The translations under genes and the position numbers were made by a program. Positions 42,219 through 49,787 of a DNA stretch of 64,000 bases are shown here, in pieces; position 1 is the stretch's first letter; the number at the start of each line of letters is the position of its first letter. The stretch is taken from NCBI RefSeq assembly GCF_000426845.1, contig NZ_AUGD01000013.1:154616-218615 (forward strand). Direction: 5' to 3'. The notes under the pieces were generated by a model. It made no database searches and had not been told where the DNA came from. It saw nothing but the letters and a program-made list of their open reading frames with translations. The DNA is from Bradyrhizobium sp. in8p8 (GTDB lineage Bacteria > Pseudomonadota > Alphaproteobacteria > Rhizobiales > Xanthobacteraceae).

Positions 42219-43109
42219 TCATCCCGTCAGGATGGGCTTCAACGCCTCGCGCTGGAGCACGATGAAGTCGAAGAACGCAGCGATCCGCGGCACGCGCCTG
42301 AGATCGGGATGCGTCAGGATACGCCAGCTCCGCGTCAATTCCGCGATCGGGCCGAGCACGCGGACGAGGCCGGGCTCAGCGTCGCCAAGTGCGATCGGAA
42401 GCGGTCCGATGCCCACTCCCGACTTGATCGCAGAGACGAGGCCAAGCACGCTGTTGATGCGAGCCGACATCCTGCCATCCGGCGCGACCTCTTTCAGCCA
42501 TTTGACGGCGCGGTGATTGGCCAGCGAATCGTCCAGGCCGACCAGCAGATGCCGCTCGAGGTCCTCGATGCGCTCAGGCTTGCCGTGTCGTTCGACATAG
42601 TCGCGGCTGGCGTAGACCGCCCAGATCGCCTCGGCGATCTTTCGCCCCACGAGTTGGTCGTCGGTGTCACCGGAGCGAAACGCGACATCGACCTCGCCCT
42701 TGGAGAGGTCGAGATAGCGGTCGCTCATCACGAACTCGACCCGCAGCGAGGGATGCTGCGCGCGAAAGACGTCGAGCAGGCCGGATTGGGTCAGCCGGGC
42801 AACGATCGGCTCCGGGCAGGTGACGCGGATCACACCTTTCATGTCCTGCTCGACGTCGCTGGTGCGCCGCGTGAAGTCGATAATGGCGGCCTCGACGCGC
42901 TCCGCATACGGCAACATCGCCTGGCCGAATTCAGTCAGGCGGTAGCCGCTCTGCTGGCGGGTCACCAGTGTGCGGCCCAGTCGCCGCTCCAGTTCGTCGA
43001 GCCGACGATGCACGGTCGACTGGCTGAGACCGAGCGCCTTGCCGGCGGCAATGGTGCTGCCGTGGCGCGCGACCGCCAGGAAATATTTGAGGTCGTTCCA
43101 GTCGAACAT
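42219..43109 (-). CDS. LysR-family transcriptional regulator
   Basis: From ATG 43109 the 296-residue protein has the LysR helix-turn-helix ('DLKYFLAVARHGSTIAAGKA' then 'LSQSTVHRRLDELERRLG') and a two-lobed periplasmic-binding-like effector domain (about 88-290). It is divergent from the exported cupin gene with a 106-base gap, so that gene is its likely target. The stop lies three bases from the convergent TetR gene's stop. Confidence 0.9.
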   Translation of the reverse strand: MFDWNDLKYFLAVARHGSTIAAGKALGLSQSTVHRRLDELERRLGRTLVTRQQSGYRLTEFGQAMLPYAERVEAAIIDFTRRTSDVEQDMKGVIRVTCPEPIVARLTQSGLLDVFRAQHPSLRVEFVMSDRYLDLSKGEVDVAFRSGDTDDQLVGRKIAEAIWAVYASRDYVERHGKPERIEDLERHLLVGLDDSLANHRAVKWLKEVAPDGRMSARINSVLGLVSAIKSGVGIGPLPIALGDAEPGLVRVLGPIAELTRSWRILTHPDLRRVPRIAAFFDFIVLQREALKPILTG

Positions 43110-43215
43110 GTGGGGATTATGCACTTCTGCGGCCGCCACCCGCAATGTTGCGGCTCCCGCGGCTGAACGACCGCTCCTAGGCTGCGCGTCCGCGACCTTG
43201 CAATGGAGATTGAAG

Positions 43216-43632
43216 ATGCGCCCTCACCTCGCCCTCGGCGCCGCAATCGTGCTGGGCACTCCTGCCGCAGCCATCGCTCAAAGCCACGAGGCGCATGGCA
43301 TCGCCAAACCTCATGTGGCGCTGCAGCAAGTCGTCGAGGGGCTGCCGAGGGATGACAAACAATCGGTGCGGGTGATGACCGCATCATTCAGGCCCGGCGA
43401 CAAGACCGTCTATCACACCCACCGTTACCCAGTGACTGTGTATGTGCAGGAAGGCGCCTTCACTCTGGAACTGGCCGGCAAGCCGCCCCTCACGATCAAG
43501 GCGGGCGAGGCGCTGGTCGAACCACCCGGCGTGCCGATGACCGGCTACAATCGGACGGAGAGAGAGACCAAGGTCGTCATCTTCTATGTCAGCGCGGTCG
43601 ATACGCCTTTTCTCGACCTGCTCGCGCATTGA
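43216..43632 (+). CDS. Exported cupin-domain protein
   Basis: The 138-residue precursor has a signal peptide (cleavage near AIA|Q at 21). A single cupin follows: 'FRPGDKTVYHTHRYPVTVYV' supplies the first metal-binding motif and 'AGEALVEPPGVPMTGYN' the second. Metal-dependent function in the periplasm is likely, but the substrate is unknown. It is divergent from a LysR regulator and faces the convergent MFS gene six bases away. Confidence 0.82.
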   Translation: MRPHLALGAAIVLGTPAAAIAQSHEAHGIAKPHVALQQVVEGLPRDDKQSVRVMTASFRPGDKTVYHTHRYPVTVYVQEGAFTLELAGKPPLTIKAGEALVEPPGVPMTGYNRTERETKVVIFYVSAVDTPFLDLLAH

Positions 43633-43638
43633 ACAGGA

Positions 43639-44904
43639 CTAAGTGGCGAATCCCGGGCCGGTCTTCATTGCGCTCATCCGCGAGCGAATCAGCAGCAACA
43701 CGACGATGCCGATGTTCAGCGCATTCCACGCTACGCCGTTCGCGAACGCCGCGCCGTAGGAGCCGGTGGCATCGAAGATCACGCCGGACACCCAGCCACC
43801 GAAGGACATGCCGAACACCGAGGCGAAGATCACGATGCCGACGCGCGTCGCCGCCTCGCTCGCGGGCATCGCCTCGCGCACGATGATCGCGTAGCTCGGC
43901 ACGATGCCACCCTGGAAAAGGCCGAACATCGCCGAAATCAGATACAGCGAGGTGAGGCTGTCGAAGAACAGATAGAACACCAGCGCAAAGCCCTGCGCCA
44001 GCGATCCCACCAGCAGGGTGCGGATACCCCCGATCTTATCGGCCAGGTAGCCCGAGCCGATCCGGCTGATGATGCCGCAGGCCATCATCAAGGACAGCAT
44101 CTCGGCGCCACGCGCCACGCCATAGCCGAGATCGCCGCAATAGGCGACGATATGCACCTGGGGCATCGCCATCGCGACGCAGCACGCGATGGCGGCGATC
44201 GACAGCAGCACCGTCAGCGTGTTGGTGGAGAGCTTGAGATCGACCCGCGGCGGCGGTGCGTTGGCATGATCGTGGACCGTGTCCCTGCCCATCTGCGCGC
44301 GCAGGACCAGCACCAGCACCGTCATCAGGCTGACGCAGACGATGCCGATGCCGATATGGGTATAGCGCCAGCCGATCTCCTGCGTGCCCCAGCTCACGAG
44401 CGGCGGCCACATCGTGCCCGCGACATAATTGCCGCTGGCAACGATGGTCACGGCGAGGCCGCGGTAACGCTCGAACCAGTGCGAGGCTTCCGCCATCAGC
44501 GGCGCGAAGGTCGCCGCGGTGCCGAGGCCGATGAGGAAGTAGGCGGCGACGAACTGCCAGAGCTGGCTCGACAGGCCAGCGAGCACGTTGGCGACGCCGA
44601 GGAAGGCGATGCTGATCGCCATCGCCGGAACGATGCCGAAGCGGTCGGTGATTTTCCCGGCGATCACGCCGCCGAGCCCGAAGCCGAACATCATGAGGGT
44701 AAAAGCCAGCGACACCGCGCCGCGCGTGGCGCCGAATTCGGCCTGCACGATCGGAATCACGACCACGACCGCCCACATGCCGACGGCGCCGATCGAGCCG
44801 ATCAGAAGCGCAATAACCAGCCGCATCCAGGCCTGACGAGAATCAGGGCTGAATGAGTGAGGCGTCTGTCCTGGATGATTTGGCGCGTGCACGGCCCGGA
44901 ACAT
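43639..44904 (-). CDS. MFS transporter (oxalate/formate or monocarboxylate-type)
   Basis: The 421-residue protein has twelve hydrophobic segments, an MFS signature in the loop after helix 2 (GVIAGKITDRFGI) and a hydrophilic His-containing central loop near residue 215. The pattern 'GFGLGGVIAGKITDRFG' with 'GLGTAATFAPLMAEASHWF' is typical of the monocarboxylate/OFA-type group. Substrate and direction of transport cannot be decided. It converges on the cupin gene and is divergent from the copper operon. Confidence 0.85.
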   Translation of the reverse strand: MFRAVHAPNHPGQTPHSFSPDSRQAWMRLVIALLIGSIGAVGMWAVVVVIPIVQAEFGATRGAVSLAFTLMMFGFGLGGVIAGKITDRFGIVPAMAISIAFLGVANVLAGLSSQLWQFVAAYFLIGLGTAATFAPLMAEASHWFERYRGLAVTIVASGNYVAGTMWPPLVSWGTQEIGWRYTHIGIGIVCVSLMTVLVLVLRAQMGRDTVHDHANAPPPRVDLKLSTNTLTVLLSIAAIACCVAMAMPQVHIVAYCGDLGYGVARGAEMLSLMMACGIISRIGSGYLADKIGGIRTLLVGSLAQGFALVFYLFFDSLTSLYLISAMFGLFQGGIVPSYAIIVREAMPASEAATRVGIVIFASVFGMSFGGWVSGVIFDATGSYGAAFANGVAWNALNIGIVVLLLIRSRMSAMKTGPGFAT

Positions 44905-45055
44905 GGCCCGCGGATCCTCACAGGGTCAAGCATTGTGGCGCGATATTGGGCATGCGCGGTGCACTGCGGTAACAAGGAGCTTGGCGACGGTGCGATTTGC
45001 TACTAGTTTGCAATCTGCGTGTGCACTCCTGCCGCGCGGAGAGCATATCGGCGGA

Positions 45056-45499
45056 ATGTTGCTGCGATTGACGCGACCGTTGCGGATCAGGGTGGGGCGG
45101 ATCATCGCCCTCGCCTATCTGTTCTGCGTGCTCGCGCCAGCAGCAAGTCTTGCCTGGGGCAATGGCGCTGCCCCCTGTCTTGACGACGTACGCCTCGCCG
45201 ATCCTGTGCCGGTGCACCACCAGATGCAAGCTGGCCACAATCATGACGGCTCGTCGGACGACCACGCGGAACCGCACGCCCATCATCAGACGGCCGAGAA
45301 GGATGCACCCGCTCAGCATCGCCATGGCGGCGACGGAACAGTGGGTCCATGCTGCGCGATGATGTGCGTCAGCGCTCTGCCGGCCGATCTGCCCATCGTC
45401 ACGACGCCAGTGCAGCCCATGTCTGCCTGCGCGCCCGAGATCGTGGCCAGCCTGCACAGCGCGGCGCCGCCCCTGCACTACCGTCCCCCCATCGCCTGA
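45056..45499 (+). CDS. His/Cys-rich membrane-anchored protein at the head of the copper operon
   Basis: The 147-residue protein has an N-terminal basic segment and one hydrophobic helix (about 15-35, 'IIALAYLFCVLAPAASLAW') that may be a signal or anchor. A His/Asp-rich stretch follows ('HHQMQAGHNHDGSSDDHAEP'), then 'GPCCAMMCVSAL'. The Met/Cys/His density suits copper binding and resembles DUF2946-like copper-associated proteins, but no exact family was matched. ATG 45056 has GGCGGA before it. It opens a same-strand run of six genes ending in a CusF-like gene. Confidence 0.68.
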   Translation: MLLRLTRPLRIRVGRIIALAYLFCVLAPAASLAWGNGAAPCLDDVRLADPVPVHHQMQAGHNHDGSSDDHAEPHAHHQTAEKDAPAQHRHGGDGTVGPCCAMMCVSALPADLPIVTTPVQPMSACAPEIVASLHSAAPPLHYRPPIA

Positions 45500-45565
45500 T
45501 CTGACGCGACGATTTCGGGCCGAGCGCGCCTTTGCGCGCACGAACCTGTGGTCTCCAGATCAGGG

Positions 45566-45856
45566 ATGAACATGTTTACATCTTCGGGGGCGAGGTCCGC
45601 CGCCGCATCCGCGGCACGTGGACGACACTTTCGATTCAATTGGCCGTTGCTGGCCCTCGCCACACTGGTGCTGTCCGGCTGCATGCCGGCAACGCCCCAG
45701 GTCGCCAGCGCCGATCCGGCTGATCCGGCGGTAAAGGTCGCGCCCGTCGGCTATCGCTCGACCATCGCGCCCTACACGAGCCTGCGGCCTGCGACGCCGG
45801 CGTCGTGGCGCGAGCGCAACGAGAATGTGACGCCGCAGCCGAAACGAGAGCGGTAG
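45566..45856 (+). CDS. Small lipoprotein of the copper operon
   Basis: The 96-residue protein has a hydrophobic helix with the lipobox LVLSGC near residues 30-35, so it should be lipid-anchored in the outer or inner membrane. The rest is Pro/Ala-rich and probably disordered, ending ENVTPQPKRER. It has no recognisable domain. It begins 66 bases after the first gene and ends 9 bases before the TolC-like gene. Confidence 0.7.
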   Translation: MNMFTSSGARSAAASAARGRHFRFNWPLLALATLVLSGCMPATPQVASADPADPAVKVAPVGYRSTIAPYTSLRPATPASWRERNENVTPQPKRER

Positions 45857-45865
45857 GAGCGCGCC

Positions 45866-47290
45866 ATGGCACACCATTTGGCGCGGGGCCTGCTGGTCCT
45901 GACTGCGTTCAGCGTTTCCGGCTGCGTCGCATTCTCACCCGATAGCGGGATGACGGCAGTTGCCGAGCTGACGGGCCAGACCATTAACAAGGACGTCGCC
46001 TTCGTGCGAACGGCCGAGAGTGCTGCCGCGGTCGACGCACGCGTTCGCCAGCTGTTGTCGCGGACGCTGACCGCAGACACAGCCGTGCAGATCGCGCTAC
46101 TCAACAACAAGGGGCTGCAAGCCGCCTATAACGAGCTGGCGCTGGCCGAGACCGATCTGGTCGAACAGAGCCTGCCGCCCAATCCCGTGTTCGCGGTCTC
46201 GCGCATCACCGGCAATGGCGCCAGCGAGATCGAGCGTCAGGTCGTCGGCGACATCCTCGCGCTCGCCACCCTGCCGTTCCGCTCCGACATTGCTCGCGAG
46301 CGCTTCCGTGAAGCCCAGCTGCGCGCTGCCCTGGCGACGCTGCGGCTCGCCGCCGACGTCCGCCGCGCCTATGCCCGCGCCGTCGCGGGCAACGAAATGG
46401 TAGGGCTGCTGACGGACGCGAAGGCGACGGCGGAATCGACCGCTCAGCTCGCGGTCAAGCTGGGGGAGACCGGCTCTCTCAACAAGCTCGACCAGGCCCG
46501 CGAGCAGGTATTCTACGCCGAGACCACCGCCGACCTCGCAACGGCGCGCCAGGTTGCAGCGAGCGCCCGCGAAAGGCTGGCCCGCCTGATGGGGCTGTGG
46601 GACGCCGGTCTGGACTTCCGCCTCCCCGATCAACTGCCGCCGCTGCCGCGCAGGCCACAAGCGCTGCCCACGATCGAGGCCGATGCGGTGGCCCATCGCA
46701 TCGACTTGCAGATCGCGCGGCTGGAGCTGAACGCACTGGCCAAGGCCCTCAACCTCACCGAGGCGACGCGTTTTGTGACGCTGTTCGATCTCGCCGGCAT
46801 GACCCGCCGCACGCAGGAGCCGGAAGGAGCCCCGTTCCGCGAGCGCGGCTTCGACGTGCAGTTCCAGATTCCGATCTTCGACGGCGGCGAGGTGCGGGTG
46901 CGGCAGGCCGTCGAATCCTACAACTTCGCCTTCAACCGCCTGACCGAGCGTGCCGTGAATGTGCGCTCCGAGGCGCGCGATGCCTATCGCGTCTATCGCT
47001 CCACCTACGACATCGCGAGCCATTACCAGCGCGAGATCATCCCCCTGCGCAAGATCATCACCGAGGAGATGCAGCTGCGTTTCTCCAGCATGCAAGTCGA
47101 CATCTTCGCGCTGCTCACCGAGGCGCGGCAGCGTCTGGCGTCGTTGCGCGGCGCGATCGATGCCCGGCAGAGATTCTTTCTCGCCCAGGCCGATTTGCAG
47201 AGCGTCGTCAATGGCGGCTACGCCCCGGTGGCCGGCGCCGACAGTCCAACCACCGTCGCCGCGGCAGCGCCTGCCGCCGGCGGCCACTGA
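45866..47290 (+). CDS. TolC/CusC-like outer-membrane efflux lipoprotein
   Basis: The 474-residue precursor has a lipobox (FSVSGC, Cys20) and two helical outer-membrane-factor repeats: 'LLNNKGLQAAYNELALAETD', 'RERFREAQLRAALATLRLAA' and later the second copy with 'FQIPIFDGGEVRVRQAVESYNFAF'. This is the OEP fold of tripartite copper/drug efflux, here without a CusA/CusB pump in the window. In some bacteria such genes stand with CopA-type oxidases, which fits this operon. The C-terminus is Ala-rich. The next gene follows after 13 bases. Confidence 0.86.
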   Translation: MAHHLARGLLVLTAFSVSGCVAFSPDSGMTAVAELTGQTINKDVAFVRTAESAAAVDARVRQLLSRTLTADTAVQIALLNNKGLQAAYNELALAETDLVEQSLPPNPVFAVSRITGNGASEIERQVVGDILALATLPFRSDIARERFREAQLRAALATLRLAADVRRAYARAVAGNEMVGLLTDAKATAESTAQLAVKLGETGSLNKLDQAREQVFYAETTADLATARQVAASARERLARLMGLWDAGLDFRLPDQLPPLPRRPQALPTIEADAVAHRIDLQIARLELNALAKALNLTEATRFVTLFDLAGMTRRTQEPEGAPFRERGFDVQFQIPIFDGGEVRVRQAVESYNFAFNRLTERAVNVRSEARDAYRVYRSTYDIASHYQREIIPLRKIITEEMQLRFSSMQVDIFALLTEARQRLASLRGAIDARQRFFLAQADLQSVVNGGYAPVAGADSPTTVAAAAPAAGGH

Positions 47291-47303
47291 GAGAGAGGCC
47301 AGC

Positions 47304-48638
47304 ATGTTTTCCCGGCGAGGATTCTTGGGCAGCGCCGCGCTTGCCGGCGCGTCGGCCATCAGCGGCCGTGTGCAGGCCGCTTCGATTCCGGAAGCACCCA
47401 CCATGGACAAGGCCGTGATGCAGCCGCCGCTGCATCCAATCAGCGGGCCCGACTATCGGCCCGTGGTCACGCTGAACGGCTGGTCGCTGCCGTACCGGAT
47501 GAACGGCGACTGGAAGGAATTCCATCTCGTCGCCGAACCCGTGGTGCGGGAATTCGCCGAAGGCATGAAGGTGAATCTGTGGGGCTACAACGGCCAGTCG
47601 CCCGGCCCGACCATCGAAGCCGTCGAGGGCGACAAGCTCCGCATCTTCGTCACCAACAGACTGCCCGAATACACCACCGTGCACTGGCACGGCATGATCA
47701 TTCCGAGCGGCATGGATGGTGTCGGCGGATTGACCCAGCCGCACATCCAGCCGGGCAAGACCTTCGTCTACGAATTCGAGATGAAGAAAAGCGGAACCTT
47801 CATGTACCACCCGCATTCCGACGAGATGGTGCAGATGGCAATGGGCATGATGGGCATGGTCGTCGTGCATCCGCGCGACCAGAGCTTTCGGCCCGTCGAC
47901 CGGGACTTCGTCTTCGTGATGAGCACCTATCGCGTCGACCCCGGCACCTACCTGCCCCATGTCAACGAGATGACCGACTTCAACATGTGGACCTGGAATG
48001 CGCGGGTGTTTCCCGGCATCGATCCGCTGCCGGTCAGGCTCGGCGACAAGGTGCGCGTGCGGATCGGCAATCTCACCATGACCAACCACCCGATCCATCT
48101 GCATGGCCACAGCTTTGCGGTGACCTCCACGGACGGCGGCTGGATTCCGGAGAGCGCACAATATCCGGAGACGACCACCGACGTGCCGGTCGGCGCGGTG
48201 CGTGTGTTCGACGTGCTCGCGGACAATCCCGGCGACTGGGCATTTCATTGTCACAAGTCGCACCACACCATGAATGCGATGGGGCACGATGTGCGCAACC
48301 TCATCGGGGTGTCGCGCAAGGATCTCGCCAAGGCCGTCGGCAAGCTCGCGCCCGACGGAATGGCCATGGGCTCGACCGGCATGGCGATGGGCAACATGGA
48401 GATGCCCGCGCCCGACAACACGCTGCCAATGATGACCGGCACCGGCCAGTTCGGGCCGATCGAGATGGGCGGCATGTTCACGGTGATGAAGATCCGCGAG
48501 GACCTCGCGCGCGACGATTACCGCGATCCTGGGCCATACAAGTTCCCGCAAGGCACCGTCGCCTACGAGGTCACGGCGCCCGCCGCAGAGCCGGCCCGGC
48601 AAAAGCCGGGCGCGCCGATGAAGAACATGAAGATGTGA
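47304..48638 (+). CDS. Tat-exported multicopper oxidase with Met-rich tail (CopA/CueO-like)
   Basis: The 444-residue precursor opens with a twin-arginine motif (MFSRRGFLG). Copper ligands are complete: HWHG (127-130), HPHSDEM (169-175), HPIHLHGH (262-269) and HCH-xxx-H-xxxx-M (315-326). Methionine-dense segments such as 'MAMGSTGMAMGNMEM' follow, a feature of copper-tolerance oxidases. Such enzymes oxidise Cu(I) to the less toxic Cu(II) in the periplasm. It is shorter than CueO because one cupredoxin unit is compact or missing, so a two-domain arrangement is possible. It starts 13 bases after the TolC-like gene. Confidence 0.88.
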   Translation: MFSRRGFLGSAALAGASAISGRVQAASIPEAPTMDKAVMQPPLHPISGPDYRPVVTLNGWSLPYRMNGDWKEFHLVAEPVVREFAEGMKVNLWGYNGQSPGPTIEAVEGDKLRIFVTNRLPEYTTVHWHGMIIPSGMDGVGGLTQPHIQPGKTFVYEFEMKKSGTFMYHPHSDEMVQMAMGMMGMVVVHPRDQSFRPVDRDFVFVMSTYRVDPGTYLPHVNEMTDFNMWTWNARVFPGIDPLPVRLGDKVRVRIGNLTMTNHPIHLHGHSFAVTSTDGGWIPESAQYPETTTDVPVGAVRVFDVLADNPGDWAFHCHKSHHTMNAMGHDVRNLIGVSRKDLAKAVGKLAPDGMAMGSTGMAMGNMEMPAPDNTLPMMTGTGQFGPIEMGGMFTVMKIREDLARDDYRDPGPYKFPQGTVAYEVTAPAAEPARQKPGAPMKNMKM

Positions 48639-48670
48639 GCGTTCCGATGAACCAGCTACTGGAGACCACG

Positions 48671-49126
48671 ATGAAGACCGCCATCAAGCTCGGCCTCGCG
48701 CTGGCCGCGCTTTCGACCGCGCCGGCGCTTGCCCATGAGAAGCACGGGCACGCAACCTTTTCGGCCGGCGAGCCCGGCAATCCCAAGAAGCCCGCGCGCA
48801 CCATCGAGATTCTGATGAACGAGATGGACTACACGCCCGCCCGGATCGAGGTGAAGCGCGGCGAGCAGATCCGCTTCGTGCTGCGCAATGTCGGCAAGGA
48901 GGACCATGAATTCCTGCTCGCCACGACCAAAGAGAATCTCGCGCATGCTCAGGAGATGAAGAAGCATCCGCACATGGAGCACGACGAGCCGAACGCAGTG
49001 CGCCTCGCCCCGAGCAAGACGGCCGAGATCCTCTGGAAATTCAGCAAGGCCGGCACGTTCGAATTTTCCTGTCTGATCCCCGATCACCGCGACTACGGCA
49101 TGATCGGCCACGTCACCGTGAAGTAA
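48671..49126 (+). CDS. Periplasmic cupredoxin (CopI/azurin-like)
   Basis: The 151-residue precursor has a signal peptide (cleavage near ALA|H at 21). A plastocyanin-like fold has copper ligands visible as His in 'EDHEFLL' and the C-terminal 'C-x4-H-x4-M' set in SCLIPDHRDYGM. The mature N-terminus is His-rich (HEKHGHATF). It would shuttle or buffer copper beside the multicopper oxidase. ATG 48671 has GGAGACC upstream; ATG 48647 is an alternative. Confidence 0.88.
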   Translation: MKTAIKLGLALAALSTAPALAHEKHGHATFSAGEPGNPKKPARTIEILMNEMDYTPARIEVKRGEQIRFVLRNVGKEDHEFLLATTKENLAHAQEMKKHPHMEHDEPNAVRLAPSKTAEILWKFSKAGTFEFSCLIPDHRDYGMIGHVTVK

Positions 49127-49141
49127 GCAATGGAGACTATC

Positions 49142-49444
49142 ATGAACCGCATCATTGGTATCACTGCTGCACTGGCACTGAGCATGGGCCTTGCGACCGC
49201 AACTCTCGCAGCCGAGGGCGCCGCGATCAGCGGCGAGGTGAAGAAGATCGACGAGGGCGCCGGCAAGATCACGCTCAGGCACGGACCGGCGAAGAGCCTC
49301 GGCATGGAGGAACCCATGACCATGGTCTACCGGGTCAAGGATCCTGCGATGCTGAAGCAAGTGAAGGTCGGCGATAAGGTGACCTTCGAGGCTGAGGAAG
49401 GAACGTCGGGATATACGGTGACCAGGATGCAGAAGGCCAAGTAG
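49142..49444 (+). CDS. CusF-like periplasmic copper-binding protein
   Basis: The 100-residue precursor has a signal peptide (cleavage near LAA|E). Its OB-fold-like barrel has 'GEVKKIDEGAGKITLRHGPA' followed by 'GMEEPMTMVYRVKD', which supplies the His and two Met ligands of CusF; the Trp of CusF is replaced by Met or Glu here. It would carry Cu(I) to an efflux system. It ends the copper operon. ATG 49142 has GGAGACT before it. Confidence 0.85.
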   Translation: MNRIIGITAALALSMGLATATLAAEGAAISGEVKKIDEGAGKITLRHGPAKSLGMEEPMTMVYRVKDPAMLKQVKVGDKVTFEAEEGTSGYTVTRMQKAK

Positions 49445-49449
49445 GCTCT

Positions 49450-49590
49450 GCCATTCCGGGGCGTGCCCCCTGGGCACGAGCCCGGACTCCATTTCCCACA
49501 CCACCTGCGGCCCGATAATTCCGGGGTTCGCCCTTCGGGCGCCCCGGATGGCAGCCCGAGCGCCCCGAAAACCCCGGGCCCACCCTCTCT
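49450..49590. repeat. REP-like palindromic intergenic repeat
   Basis: The block downstream of the copper operon is built of GC-rich hairpins. CCGGGG (49521-49526) and CCCCGG (49542-49547) enclose an inner CGCCC/GGGCG stem, and a left part has ATTCCGGGGC with a GCCCGG partner. The ATTCCGGG core is shared with the element at 60925-60965. It probably ends the copper operon before the flhA promoter. Confidence 0.6.
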
Positions 49591-49601
49591 CTACCCCTCC
49601 G

Positions 49602-49617
49602 TTAACCCTTTGCTAAC
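49602..49617 (+). promoter_or_regulatory. CtrA-box-like site upstream of flhA
   Basis: TTAA-CCCTTTG-CTAAC matches the CtrA consensus TTAA-N7-TTAAC except one base in the right half. It is 171 bases before ATG 49788 and 69 before the alternative GTG 49686. With ctrA and fliI 8 kb on, it is a reasonable binding site; binding itself is untested. Confidence 0.55.
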
Positions 49618-49787
49618 CATACACCGGGCAAAAATTGCCGGGTGAAGTCGAGTGTCGTCGGCCGCGTTAGAACGGGGGACTCCCTGTGGACGCCAGTGCG
49701 GTGCCTCACTTTCGGAACGGCGGCCCATCGGCCGCCGCGCAGACGTTTGGGGCGCGCGGACGGCAGTCGCGCGGGGAGGCAGCTACC

